Shown here piece by piece: positions 1 to 8,965 of a DNA stretch of 64,000 nucleotides (its first letter is position 1; each line of letters starts with the position of its first letter). Where the stretch lies: contig NC_008009.1 in NCBI RefSeq assembly GCF_000014005.1, forward strand, positions 4,588,001 to 4,652,000, given 5' to 3'. Under the pieces are notes generated by a model that did not search any database, was not told where the DNA came from, and saw nothing but the letters and a program-made list of their open reading frames with translations. The translations under genes and the position numbers were made by a program. The DNA is from Candidatus Koribacter versatilis Ellin345. Its GTDB lineage: Bacteria > Acidobacteriota > Terriglobia > Terriglobales > Acidobacteriaceae.

Positions 1-1
1 T

Positions 2-421
2 ATCTCGATTATCGGGTGGTTGATGATTATTGCGGGCTTGTTTGCGGTGCCGCTCGCATTGATTCACGTGCCGCTGTCGGCGTTTGGGATGATGCTCGTC
101 GGATGGATTGCGACGGCGCTGATACTTGGGCTGGCGCTGGCGTATCTGCTGATTGGCTTCGGTCTGCTGCGCTTGAAGCGCGCGGCGTGGGTCGCTGCCA
201 TCGCTTTGCTCGTGCTGTTTGCGGTCAATGCGATCGTTGATGCGTCGATCCCCGGCACCCACGCAAAGATGCTGGAAGCCATGAAGAGCACGCCGCTCTT
301 TTCGCAGCAGGCAAACCGCCCGGCTCCCCCGGAGATGCCGCTCGCTCTCAAACTGCTGCCGATCAGTCTGCTGGCCATTCCGCTGTGGTTCCTGATCCGC
401 CGGAGGGAAGCGTTTGAGTAG
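2..421 (+). CDS. Polytopic membrane protein, 5' end outside window
   Basis: The frame is open to the left edge (Ile-Ser-Ile-Ile-Gly-Trp precede a TTG at 20), so the true start probably lies outside the window, although a TTG start at 20 cannot be excluded. The visible 139 residues hold hydrophobic helices near residues 1-50, 55-80 and 115-133, with a short polar loop (about 85-112) and an Arg-rich end (RRREAFE). This suggests a small inner-membrane protein. No family is recognised. It converges on the metallo-beta-lactamase gene that ends at 484. Confidence 0.7.
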   Translation: MSIIGWLMIIAGLFAVPLALIHVPLSAFGMMLVGWIATALILGLALAYLLIGFGLLRLKRAAWVAAIALLVLFAVNAIVDASIPGTHAKMLEAMKSTPLFSQQANRPAPPEMPLALKLLPISLLAIPLWFLIRRREAFE

Positions 422-483
422 CGCGGATGGCTAACTATTTCGCTCTCCCACGTCTCGAAAGTCGCGAGACATGGGGCACCCGA

Positions 484-1377
484 CTATTTTTTCGCCCTCT
501 GCGCCGCTACTGTCTTCTCAAAGTCGGCTTGCGCTGCGTTGACTGCCTCTGCGTATCCCTTCGGATCTACGAACGCAGCCTCGCCCTCGGTGGGCATCCG
601 TTTCAGCTTTGGCAGCAGATCGAAATAAACGCCGTGAGCTCCGAGAAAGATGTCGCAGGGGAGCGCGCGCAGGGTCGCGAACGTTTTCTCGAAATCCTCA
701 TTAATTCCCGGGTAGGAAGCCGGATGACCCGGTGTGCCGACGATTTGGTACTGAGAAAGCGCGCGCCAGCCGCCAACGATGACGACATCGCGCAGGCGGC
801 CTGCGGGATCGCTTGCGATGTGGGCGCGTAAGGTCCACGTCGTGCAGCCGCGGGTATGGCCAGCGGTGCGATGCGCCGTGAGTGTCACGCCGCCGAGGAG
901 GACCGTATCGCCGTCGTGGAGAACGCGGTCTACGCGCGCGGGCGGATAGGTCGTAAGCCCGTCGGTGCCGAAGGCGAAGTCTTTGCGTCCGCCACTGCTG
1001 ACGACGTCGGCATCGCCATCCATCACCATGTCTTGCGCACGGGTCTCGCGGATGACCTGGGCTGCGCCTCCCATGTGATCGGAGTGGGCCTGGCCGTTGA
1101 GAAGAATTTTTGTGTTCTTCCACGAGAACCCGAGCTTCTCAACGCTGGCGCGAATCAATGGCGGCGAGCTTTCAAGATTCGCGTTGATCAGGATGTTTCC
1201 CGCCGGAGTTGTAACCAGGTAGGCCGCGAGGTCGCGACTTCCAACGTAGTAGAGATTGTCGGCAATGCGGAAAGGGGGAAGCGCAGCTGTGTAGTCAGGG
1301 TTCTCTTTCGCCATCCCAGACAGGCAGACAACGACGAAGAAGAGGGCGGCGATTAACGTGCGCAAGCGAGCAGACAT
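484..1377 (-). CDS. Subclass B3 metallo-beta-lactamase, Gln-variant (GOB-like)
   Basis: A 297-residue exported hydrolase. ATG at 1377 is preferred over longer starts because GGAG lies 6 nt upstream and it begins a signal peptide (MSARLRTLIAALFFVVV). The metal motif reads Q96-A-H98-S-D100-H101, followed by His174 (TAGHTRG) and His248 (LGAHGVYF). Position, order and length fit class B3 beta-lactamases. The first His of the HxHxDH motif is Gln, as known for GOB enzymes. Expected role is zinc-dependent hydrolysis of beta-lactams in the periplasm. A lactonase or other MBL-fold role remains possible, but the three-His layout and length favour B3. It lies 79 nt downstream of a methyltransferase gene on the same strand. 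Confidence 0.85.
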   Translation of the reverse strand: MSARLRTLIAALFFVVVCLSGMAKENPDYTAALPPFRIADNLYYVGSRDLAAYLVTTPAGNILINANLESSPPLIRASVEKLGFSWKNTKILLNGQAHSDHMGGAAQVIRETRAQDMVMDGDADVVSSGGRKDFAFGTDGLTTYPPARVDRVLHDGDTVLLGGVTLTAHRTAGHTRGCTTWTLRAHIASDPAGRLRDVVIVGGWRALSQYQIVGTPGHPASYPGINEDFEKTFATLRALPCDIFLGAHGVYFDLLPKLKRMPTEGEAAFVDPKGYAEAVNAAQADFEKTVAAQRAKK

Positions 1378-1456
1378 AGCGACTCCGGGGCGGGCATTTC
1401 CATCAACCCTTCGATGTTCTCCAAAGTGTAACTGCGTGATCTGTGGATGCGCGATC

Positions 1457-2041
1457 TCACTCCAATTTCCGCACAGCCACAACCACGCCGCTAGCCCAAC
1501 TTATGGGAGTGGTTTCGAATCGTTTGTCCTTCGCCACCAGATCGATGAGCACGGGAACCTTGGCAGCGTGGCCCTCGGGCCAGTTGGGCTGCGGTAGCAT
1601 GTCGTCGATTACGAAGATGCCGCCCGGCTTCACCAAAGACAGGGCCAACTCGGTGCCTTCGTATTTTCCCGGCATGGCGTCGGCGAAGACGAAATCGAAG
1701 CTGGCAGCGGTTTGTTTTTTCAGAAATGCGGTCCCGTCTTGGGTCACGACGGTCAAGCGTCGGTCGTTGCCGAGCGCTCTGCGCGCGACATCCTGCACGG
1801 CGGCATCGTTGTCCACGCTCACCAGCGTGGCATCGTCGCTCATGCCATCGAGTATCCATGCGGCGGAGATGCCAGTCCCAGTACCGAGTTCCAGCAAGCG
1901 GCCACCCGGCTTCGAGGCGGCGAGAGAACGCAAAAGCGATCCCACCAGGGGCTCCGACGCCATGGAAAAGTTCAGTTCCCGAGTTTGTTCCAGCAGGTGC
2001 TTGAGAACCTTGGGCTCGGTGATGTATCGCAGATCGTCCAT
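1457..2041 (-). CDS. SAM-dependent O-methyltransferase
   Basis: A 194-residue class I methyltransferase of the O-methyltransferase family 3/CmcI-like kind. It shows the SAM-binding motif LLELGTGTGISAAWIL, an acidic residue ending strand 2 (LVSVDND), and FDFVFADAMPGKY, which in this family contains the metal/SAM-proximal Asp. A late IDDMLP segment matches the post-motif region of catechol/caffeoyl-CoA O-methyltransferases. ATG at 2041 (MDDLRYIT) gives the family start; the frame stays open upstream but the extra residues look non-native. No strong ribosome site precedes it. The substrate cannot be told from sequence. Confidence 0.8.
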   Translation of the reverse strand: MDDLRYITEPKVLKHLLEQTRELNFSMASEPLVGSLLRSLAASKPGGRLLELGTGTGISAAWILDGMSDDATLVSVDNDAAVQDVARRALGNDRRLTVVTQDGTAFLKKQTAASFDFVFADAMPGKYEGTELALSLVKPGGIFVIDDMLPQPNWPEGHAAKVPVLIDLVAKDKRFETTPISWASGVVVAVRKLE

Positions 2042-2178
2042 GCAGGGAGCATAACGGAGCGTGAGGAGAACCGCCTCCAACACTGCGTTTCTTGTTACAT
2101 CGCACCGTGATCCATCGCACATCGCCCTGTGTCGTCACTCACTGACTCTTGCGGCTGACCCACGTAATCTGTGCACGC

Positions 2179-2430
2179 GGGGCATTCCCAATAGCAATAC
2201 ACAAGATCTGTGAAATTTCGCGCGGCCAGCCCGCGATGCCGTCCGTCGCTCCATCGCCGCCTCTTGTCATTCAGAGGAGGGCGTGAGCCCGACGAAGAAT
2301 CTGCTGTTGCGCCCGGGGCAAAAAGCGCCCGCTAACTCCTTATTCCTGAATATTCCGCCTCTAACTCCTTTGGATGGAATATTTTGCAGACTATCCATCA
2401 GCTAAGTCATGCGTTTTGAAGATTTTGCGG
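2179..2430 (-). repeat. Composite intergenic repeat, copy 1
   Basis: In minus orientation the order is GCAAAATCTTC (near 2427), GCAAAATATTC (2377-2387), two AGGAGTTAG blocks spaced 29 nt apart (2361-2370 and 2332-2341 on plus), AACAGCAGATT (about 2299-2309), a hairpin, ATGACAAGAG (2261-2270), GC-rich filler, and TTGGGAATGCCCC (2179-2191). The same blocks recur in the same order at 50456-50686, so this is a dispersed element and not chance AT richness. No ORF and no transposase ends are visible. Confidence 0.65.
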
Positions 2431-2463
2431 TTTTTGGAGGGGGAGGGGGTACCCTCGAAGGAA

Positions 2464-2492
2464 ATAGAAAAGCCCCGGCACAAACCGGGGCT
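2464..2492 (-). terminator. Rho-independent terminator of the M48 protease operon
   Basis: Perfect 8-bp stem AGCCCCGG/CCGGGGCT (2471-2478 with 2485-2492) and a 6-nt loop. On the minus strand it is followed by CTTTTCTATTTC, a usable U-tract. It lies 22 nt after the protease stop codon. Confidence 0.85.
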
Positions 2493-2513
2493 GATGTGTG
2501 GTGGCTACGGAGT

Positions 2514-3536
2514 CTAGTGAGGGACCATTCCGCCCAGGCTCTTCTTCTTTTTCTGGGCGTCTTGCTGTGCGGGCTGGGTGCTGTTGTTGGATTGCGTCGC
2601 GTTGTTCGTCGGCGCGGTGGTCTGCGCTGGCGTGGACGCGTTTGCGCTGGCCGCCGGGGCTTGTGCCGGAGTGGCAGCGGGTACGGTTGCGCCGGCTAGC
2701 ACAGGCTTGCCTTCATAGCCGGTCTTGAAGCGGTCCGGTAGAGTCTGGCCGCCCGGAGCAGCGCCCGTCTGGCTGTTCAAGCGCGCGATGCGATCGCCGA
2801 TCGGAGGATGGGTAGCGCCCCACAACTTCGTGTCCTGTGGGGTCACCTTGCCGCTTTGCGATTCCGCTTGCAGCACTTCGAGGAAACGCTTCAGTCCGGT
2901 GGCGTCGTAACCGGCGCCGGCAGCGAACTGCGTTCCCTTTTTGTCCGCTTCGTCTTCGTCTTTCGGATTGACCTGCTCCAACAAGGCAGCCGAAATGACG
3001 TTGTTGGCGATGTTCTTTAACTCAGAAGGACCGGGGATGTGCGACGTGCCCTCTTCGATCGCCATGCCCTTGGCCTTCTTCTTCTGGATCGCCTTTTCGA
3101 GGTGGCGGCCATCGACGTGGGCAATTTCGTGGGCGAGCACGCCCGCGAGTTGCGCCTCATCGGTCATGTGATCGAGCGCTCCCTTGGTGACGAACACATA
3201 GCCACCCGGCAAAGCGAAGGCACTGACGGTGAAACGTCCGGCAGGAGTCTTCGCTTCGAGGATCGCGAAGTGATACGGCACGGGGCGCCCGGCCTGGCGC
3301 GCCACGGTGCTGCCCACGTACTGGACGTACTTGTTCAGCGCCGGGTCCTCGATGAGTCCCATGACGTGGATCATCTTGGCGGCCGATGCCTGGCCGATTG
3401 CGTTCTCCTGTTCAGGAGACCAGGGGGTGAAGGCGTCGCTCGCTTTTTTGACGCGATTCACCACGCTGCCAAACTGGGCGAAGGCGCAGCTGGAGAATGC
3501 GACGAGCACGAGAGTTGCGATAAGTGTTTTGCGCAT
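2514..3536 (-). CDS. Exported M48-family zinc metalloprotease
   Basis: 340 residues with a signal peptide (cleavage likely after AFA, residue 20), then a peptidase M48 domain. HEIAH at residues 136-140 is the zinc/catalytic motif, and the downstream EDEADKKG supplies the third ligand, as in Ste24/HtpX/YfgC-like enzymes. ATHPPIGDRI is the conserved region after it. There are no multiple membrane helices, so this is the soluble periplasmic BepA/LoiP-like type, which acts in envelope quality control. The C-terminal 80 residues are low-complexity Ala/Pro/Thr/Gln/Asn. The ATG lies 4 nt after the Gln-rich gene stop, so the two are co-transcribed. Confidence 0.85.
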   Translation of the reverse strand: MRKTLIATLVLVAFSSCAFAQFGSVVNRVKKASDAFTPWSPEQENAIGQASAAKMIHVMGLIEDPALNKYVQYVGSTVARQAGRPVPYHFAILEAKTPAGRFTVSAFALPGGYVFVTKGALDHMTDEAQLAGVLAHEIAHVDGRHLEKAIQKKKAKGMAIEEGTSHIPGPSELKNIANNVISAALLEQVNPKDEDEADKKGTQFAAGAGYDATGLKRFLEVLQAESQSGKVTPQDTKLWGATHPPIGDRIARLNSQTGAAPGGQTLPDRFKTGYEGKPVLAGATVPAATPAQAPAASANASTPAQTTAPTNNATQSNNSTQPAQQDAQKKKKSLGGMVPH

Positions 3537-3540
3537 ATCT

Positions 3541-3951
<411 letters not shown>

Positions 3952-3969
3952 GTTTCCCTGCTTTCGAAT

Positions 3970-5973
3970 TTAAGCTCGTGACCCGACGGTTTGCGCCGGG
4001 ACCGGTTCTTGCGATGTTGCTAAACCCTGCAATTCATAAATCTGCGTTTCGATCGTCTTGCCCTTAACTTTTACGCCGCCGAGTTCGCGCGTCTGCACAA
4101 GACCGCGCAAGTGTTCGAGAGTGAATTCGCTGATGATGATGGAAGTATGGTGTTCTTTATTGAGGCCTTCTAAACGCGACGCCAAGTTTACCGGATCACC
4201 GATCACGGTGAACTCAGTCTTTTGGCCTGCGCCCACGTTACCGAAGGTCACTTCGCCGGTGTTGAGACCAATGCCGATGGCCAGTTGGTCGCGGCCTTGC
4301 GCCGCCCAATCGGCGTTCATCTGCTTGAGGCGGTCGAGCATCTCGAGTGAGGCTTGCGCCGCGAGCAGCGCGTGGTTCTTGCCCTCCGTGAACGCTCCCC
4401 AGTGCGCGAGAATGCCGTCGCCGATGAACTTGTCGACTACACCCTCGTACTTGAAGATGACCTCGCACATCGCCGTGAGGTATTCATTGAGGAGCGCGAG
4501 CAACTTGTCGGGATGGTCGCGGAGGCTCTCGGTGAGCGTGGTAAAGCTGCGAATGTCGGAGAAGAAGATGGTGAGCTCGCGGCGCTCGCCGGCGAGGTTA
4601 TCGCCGTGTTCCAGCGCGTATTGCGCGAGTTGCGGCGACATGTGGCGCTCCAGTGCGTGGCGCGTGGCGCGGAGTTCGCGGCCCGTCGTGACATAGCGCA
4701 CACCACCGGCGCTGATATACGCAAGCGCTCCCGCGCTCAAAGGCGAGACCATCGGCAGCCAGAGATGTTCGACCCGGAAGACCGCAGCTGCCAATACCGC
4801 ATAGACGCCGAGGATCGACAGCATTACCGGCGCGCCGACGACGCTAACGCCGAGACGCGTGAGCACCATCCAGCCGACCAGCGCCATGATGGCGATGAGG
4901 ATCCAGTGTTGCCAGAGCGGCGCGATCAATATGCCTTCGCCATGCAGCAGGTTGTCGATGGCAGCAGCGCGATCGAACACACCCGGCGCATCGCCTACGG
5001 GCGTGGAATGAAGCTCAAAGCTCCCCGATGCGCTGGCGCCCACGAGGACGATCTTGTCCTTGAAGTAAGAAGGCGGAATCGGCTCCTTCAGGTTCGGACA
5101 GCTGTCGGGCGCGGCGGAACATACCAGCTTCCAGAAAGGAACCCGTTCGTAAGTGCCGTGCGGACGACCATGAAACCAGACCAGGAGATGACCGTTGGCA
5201 TCGACGGGAATACGCTCGCCGGTGCTGTCGCCATAGCGGCCGTCGCGGATGAAGCGGCTGGCATCGTGGCCACGAACGTAGTCCACAGCACGAGTGTCGA
5301 GGGTACGGAAGGCGAGGTCGCCATAGTTGCAGCCGAGCGGCATGCGGCGCACGGCGCCATCGTCGTCATAAACGGCGTTGAGGCAGCCCATACCGGCGGA
5401 AGCTTTGGCGAGAATGTCGAGCGGAACGTTGAGGCTCTGGTCCGCGGGAGGAAAATGTTCGCCGAGGATGTGACTGTCGCTGAGAGACTCGCGGGCGAGG
5501 AGCGCGAGCTTGCGGTTCTTCACGTCGGAGACGTCCTCGATCTGCGCGGGATCGAAGGAGAAGCCGAGGAGAACATTGCGGCCGCTGCGAATGGATTCGG
5601 CGAAGGCCTGGTCGACTTTGGGGTCTTCGCTGCCACCGAACTTGAAGTCAAAGGCGATGACTTTCGGGTGGCCGTCGGCCATGTAATCAATGGCGCCGGC
5701 CCATGCCATACGCGTCCAGGGCCAGCGTCCGAAGCTTTCCTTCAGGATCTCGAAGCTGGGGTTGTCGATGTCGAGAATGACGATGCTTTTATCGGCACGT
5801 GAGGGATCGAGGCTCCACGTCATACGCGCGTCGTAGGTGCCGGTTTCGAGCCACCGCATGGGCTTGGTATTTTCGACACCAATGAGTAGCACTGCCGTGA
5901 AGACGGCAGCGAGCGCGGCTCCGCGCTGGAAGAGTCGTTGGGCGCGCGATTGTTTACGGGGGGCAGCAGCCAT
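3970..5973 (-). CDS. CHASE2-domain class III adenylate/guanylate cyclase
   Basis: 667 residues: one membrane helix (about 18-33), an extracytoplasmic CHASE2 sensor (about 40-340), three closely spaced membrane helices (about 355-425), and a class III nucleotidyl cyclase domain (about 460-650). Metal-binding Asp473 (FFSDIRSFT) and Asp519 (DKFIGDG) are present. Lys515 in the substrate-selecting position and transition-state Asn596/Arg600 (VNLASRLE) are also present, so it should be active. Lys with Thr589 is the pattern usually associated with ATP. It should convert an envelope signal into cAMP. It is first in an operon with the Gln-rich protein and the M48 protease. Confidence 0.92.
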   Translation of the reverse strand: MAAAPRKQSRAQRLFQRGAALAAVFTAVLLIGVENTKPMRWLETGTYDARMTWSLDPSRADKSIVILDIDNPSFEILKESFGRWPWTRMAWAGAIDYMADGHPKVIAFDFKFGGSEDPKVDQAFAESIRSGRNVLLGFSFDPAQIEDVSDVKNRKLALLARESLSDSHILGEHFPPADQSLNVPLDILAKASAGMGCLNAVYDDDGAVRRMPLGCNYGDLAFRTLDTRAVDYVRGHDASRFIRDGRYGDSTGERIPVDANGHLLVWFHGRPHGTYERVPFWKLVCSAAPDSCPNLKEPIPPSYFKDKIVLVGASASGSFELHSTPVGDAPGVFDRAAAIDNLLHGEGILIAPLWQHWILIAIMALVGWMVLTRLGVSVVGAPVMLSILGVYAVLAAAVFRVEHLWLPMVSPLSAGALAYISAGGVRYVTTGRELRATRHALERHMSPQLAQYALEHGDNLAGERRELTIFFSDIRSFTTLTESLRDHPDKLLALLNEYLTAMCEVIFKYEGVVDKFIGDGILAHWGAFTEGKNHALLAAQASLEMLDRLKQMNADWAAQGRDQLAIGIGLNTGEVTFGNVGAGQKTEFTVIGDPVNLASRLEGLNKEHHTSIIISEFTLEHLRGLVQTRELGGVKVKGKTIETQIYELQGLATSQEPVPAQTVGSRA

Positions 5974-6045
5974 GGACGCAGATCTTGCCCCAAGAGGGTA
6001 CCCCGATTTCAGCCCGCAGGATAGCTCAAATCGAGCCCCACATTC

Positions 6046-6075
6046 ATAAGTGAAACACGTATAAATGAAACACGA
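6046..6075 (+). repeat. Tandem 15-bp repeat abutting the trpD start, with -10-like box
   Basis: ATAAGTGAAACACGT (6046-6060) is followed directly by ATAAATGAAACACGA (6061-6075), and the trpD ATG begins at 6076; 13 of 15 positions match. TATAAA at 6060-6065 is a good -10 hexamer that would place the transcript start at about 6073-6076. With no Shine-Dalgarno sequence visible, trpD may be leaderless. The -35 match is weak. Confidence 0.5.
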
Positions 6076-7119
6076 ATGATCACGGACGCCCTACATCAGA
6101 TAGTCGTTCACCGGCGGGACCTTACGCGCGAACAGGCGCGCGAAACCATGGCTGACGTCCTGGGAGGAAAAACCACCGACGCGCAGATCGGGGCGTTGCT
6201 CGTCGGGTTGCAGATGAAGGGCGAGACGGTGGATGAGATTGTCGGCTTCGCGGAGGCGATCCGTGCGGCCGCGACGCCGTTGATCGTGCGCGACTCAGCG
6301 CTCGACGTGAGCGGCACCGAGCGCGATGCGCTGCTCGATACCTGCGGCACCGGGGGCGATGCCAGCGGGACGTTCAACATCTCGACGGCGACGGCATTAG
6401 TTGTGGCGGGTGCGGGCGTGAAGGTGGCGAAACACGGCAACCGTAGTGTGACTTCGAAGTGTGGGTCGGCGGATGTGGTCGAGGCGCTGGGAGTGAACAT
6501 CAACCTTCCGGCAGAACGCATGGCGGAGTGCCTGGAGAAAGTCGGGATCGCGTTCCTGTTTGCGCCGGCGATGCACACGGCGATGAAGTATGTGCAGCCG
6601 GCGCGGCGTGAGTTGAAGATGCGCACGGTGTTCAATCTGCTGGGACCGCTCACGAACCCGGCGAATGCTTCATGCCAGGTTGTAGGTGTGTACACAGGGC
6701 AGCTTGTTGAGAAACTGGCGCAGGCCCTCTTACAGCTTGGGTTGAAGCGCGCGCTGGTGGTACATGGGTGGGATGGACTGGATGAGATCACGATATCCGG
6801 CCCGACGAAAGTTGCGGAAGTACGCGATGGAAAGGTGACATCGTACGAGATTTCGCCCGAACAGTTTGGACTGCAACGCGCGCCGCTGAGTGCGCTCGAG
6901 GGCGGCGATGCGCAGGTCAATGCTGCGATCATTCGCGCGATTCTTGATGGCGAGCGGTCTCCGAAGCGCGATGTTGTGCTGCTGAATGCTGCCGCGGCAC
7001 TGGTGGCGGCGGGTCAGGCAGAGACGATGGGAGCGGCGATTCCCGTTGCGGCGTATGCGATTGATAGTGGGCAGGCGAAAGGGAGGCTGCGGTTGCTGGT
7101 GGAGTTTACGAACCTATAG
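6076..7119 (+). CDS. trpD: Anthranilate phosphoribosyltransferase
   Basis: 347 residues, the normal length. It shows [18 protein letters not shown], the PRPP/magnesium-binding loop of Trp[22 protein letters not shown], which contains the anthranilate/PRPP motif, and the conserved [10 protein letters not shown]. It transfers phosphoribose to anthranilate in the second step of tryptophan synthesis. No other trp gene is adjacent: the neighbours are a divergent cyclase and a GH32 hydrolase, so trpD is detached from a trp operon here. The start at 6076 is set by family alignment. Confidence 0.95.
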
Positions 7120-7134
7120 TTCTTCGCGAGGATA

Positions 7135-7186
7135 GGGGTCCTTCGACTGCGCGTGCTTCGCACGCTTCGCTCAGGATGACAGGGGG
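7135..7186 (+). repeat. Hairpin intergenic element, copy B
   Basis: GGTCCTTCG, a palindrome (GCGTGC TTC GCACGC), then CTCAGGATGACAGGGGG. It is one of six copies in the window that share the arms TCCTTCG and CTCAGGATGACA around a variable stem. It lies in the 212-nt gap between trpD and the GH32 gene, beside copy C. Confidence 0.65.
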
Positions 7187-7201
7187 CGTCGGAGCCCGAA
7201 G

Positions 7202-7245
7202 CAAACAGCAGATCCTTCGTTGCTACGTTCCTCAGGATGACAGGA
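7202..7245 (+). repeat. Hairpin intergenic element, copy C
   Basis: CAAACAGCAGATCCTTCG, a short stem (CGT TGCT ACG), then CTCAGGATGACAGGAT. The same arms occur in the copies at 2261, 7135, 15367, 44788 and 50520. The outer ATCCT/AGGAT segments can also pair. Confidence 0.65.
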
Positions 7246-7331
7246 TAGAGGAGTGGGCGGGACGGGCAGCGGTGTTGGCTTCCGTATGGCGATCTGGCTT
7301 CCGCAATGCAATATTGATAGATTCTTCTCCC

Positions 7332-8795
7332 ATGCGCCACGTTCTCGCTCTGCTTGCGTTGATTGCCGTTGCACTTCCTGCTCTTCCCCAATATGACCAG
7401 CCGTATCGTCCGCAGGTGCATTTCTCGCCGCGCGAGCATTGGACGAACGATCCTAACGGGCTGGTGTTCTTTGACGGCGAATATCACCTCTTCTTCCAGT
7501 ACAACCCGTTCGGCGATGTGTGGGGACACATGAGCTGGGGACACGCCGTGAGCAAAGATTTGCTGCATTGGGAGGAACTGCCCGTCGCGGTTCCGGAGAA
7601 GGACGGCGTGATGATCTTCACCGGCAGCGTCGTCGTGGACCACGAGAACTCGAGCGGGTTCTGCAAGCCGAAGACGGAATGCCTGGTTGCGATTTACACC
7701 GGATATCAAGAACACTTCCCCGGCGGGACGCGGCAGGCCCAGTACGTGGCGTACAGCGTGGACCGCGGGCGGACGTGGACGAACTACGACAAGAACCCCG
7801 TGATTGATTTGAAGATGGCGGATTTCCGCGACCCCAGCGTGTTTTGGGACGAGGAGCGACACCGGTGGGTGATGGCGGTGTCGCTGCCGAAAGAACACGA
7901 TGTGCAGTTCTACAGTTCAACGAACTTGAAACAGTGGGCGTTGCTGAGCGAGTTCGGACAGCTCGGAGATACGGACGGTGATTGGGAGTGTCCCGATCTT
8001 CTGCGAGTACCTTCTGCGCAGGATCCGACGAAGAGCACGTGGGCGTTGAAGGTCGGGCTGAATCCTGGGGCACCGCAGGGCGGATCAGGGGAGCAATACT
8101 TCTTCGGTGCTTTCGACGGCAAGACATTTACCGCATCGCACGAGAAGGGCGCGCATGGCTGGACGAACTACGGCAAAGACGATTACTGCGCCATTAACTT
8201 CAACAACATCGCGAAAGATGAGAAGCCCGTTCTGCTGGGCTGGATGAGTAATTGGGAATACGCTGCAAAGTTGCCGACATCTCCGTGGCGTGGACAAATG
8301 AGTTTGCCGCGTAGGCTCTCGTTCGTGAAGGACGTGGAAGGATTGGGGCTGAAGCAGGAGCCGGTGGTGGAAACACTGCGCGATGGGGCGGCGACGACTC
8401 TCACGTCGGCTCCACGAGAAGCGCCGTTCGAGTTGCAGGTGACGTTCGATCCGAAGGCGGAGCAAATCTTTGGAATGCGGATTTACTCTGACAAAGAACA
8501 CTACGTTGAGATTGGCTTCGACCGAAAGAACCAGCAGCTCTTTATGGACCGCACGAAGTCGAGCGTGACGGTGGCGCAGGAGTTTCCGGGCACGACAGTT
8601 GCACCGCTCACAGAAGGACGTGGGTTCGATCTGCACGTGATTGTGGATCGATCGTCGGTTGAGGCGTTTGCGCAAGATGGCACCATCGCGATGAACAACC
8701 TGGTGTTTCCCACAAAGCCGCAAGTGCGCGTCGAGACATTTGGCAGCAAGCCGACATCGGCACAAGTCTGGAAGCTGAAGTCCATTTGGAAGTAA
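7332..8795 (+). CDS. Secreted glycoside hydrolase family 32 (levanase/invertase type)
   Basis: 487 residues from ATG 7332, chosen because it opens a clear signal peptide (MRHVLALLALIAVALPALPQ); the longer frame would run through intergenic repeats. All three GH32 catalytic elements are present: W-T-N-D40-P-N-G (nucleophile), R166-D167-P (transition-state stabiliser) and E219-C-P (acid/base). The N-terminal five-blade propeller is followed by the usual C-terminal beta-sandwich from about residue 350. It hydrolyses beta-fructosides (levan, inulin or sucrose) outside the cytoplasm. No fructose transporter or kinase is beside it. Confidence 0.93.
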   Translation: MRHVLALLALIAVALPALPQYDQPYRPQVHFSPREHWTNDPNGLVFFDGEYHLFFQYNPFGDVWGHMSWGHAVSKDLLHWEELPVAVPEKDGVMIFTGSVVVDHENSSGFCKPKTECLVAIYTGYQEHFPGGTRQAQYVAYSVDRGRTWTNYDKNPVIDLKMADFRDPSVFWDEERHRWVMAVSLPKEHDVQFYSSTNLKQWALLSEFGQLGDTDGDWECPDLLRVPSAQDPTKSTWALKVGLNPGAPQGGSGEQYFFGAFDGKTFTASHEKGAHGWTNYGKDDYCAINFNNIAKDEKPVLLGWMSNWEYAAKLPTSPWRGQMSLPRRLSFVKDVEGLGLKQEPVVETLRDGAATTLTSAPREAPFELQVTFDPKAEQIFGMRIYSDKEHYVEIGFDRKNQQLFMDRTKSSVTVAQEFPGTTVAPLTEGRGFDLHVIVDRSSVEAFAQDGTIAMNNLVFPTKPQVRVETFGSKPTSAQVWKLKSIWK

Positions 8796-8965
8796 GACTC
8801 GGCGTTCATTCTCGGACATTTACCTCCGTGGACGGACAACAAGGTGCCAGCGCTCCCGAAGCGCTGGACGTAAGTGCCTGAATTCATGAGGCGTACTGGC
8901 AGCGGCGGCTGGTACTCGTCGTGCTTCGAATCCACTCACACAAGCTTTCTCTTGTGAGGATGGCT

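Larger units (their letters stand above)
2042..2513. other. Non-coding region carrying a composite intergenic repeat
   Basis: No convincing gene is present. From 2179 to 2430, in minus orientation, it holds the same succession of blocks as 50456-50686: 29-nt AT-rich units, a hairpin element beginning AACAGCAGATT and ending TGACA, a GC-rich filler, and the 13-mer TTGGGAATGCCCC. The right end contains the terminator of the downstream minus-strand protease gene. Confidence 0.7.

Noticed and set aside
3100-3125. Selenocysteine or recoding in other genes of the window
   Set aside because: No other broken gene shows an in-frame TGA at a conserved Cys with an intact continuation.
4354-5802. Long plus-strand ORF (482 codons) opposite the cyclase gene
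   Set aside because: It is the mirror of a GC-rich coding region. The minus strand carries complete CHASE2 and cyclase motifs, while this translation has no domain, no ribosome site and unnatural composition.
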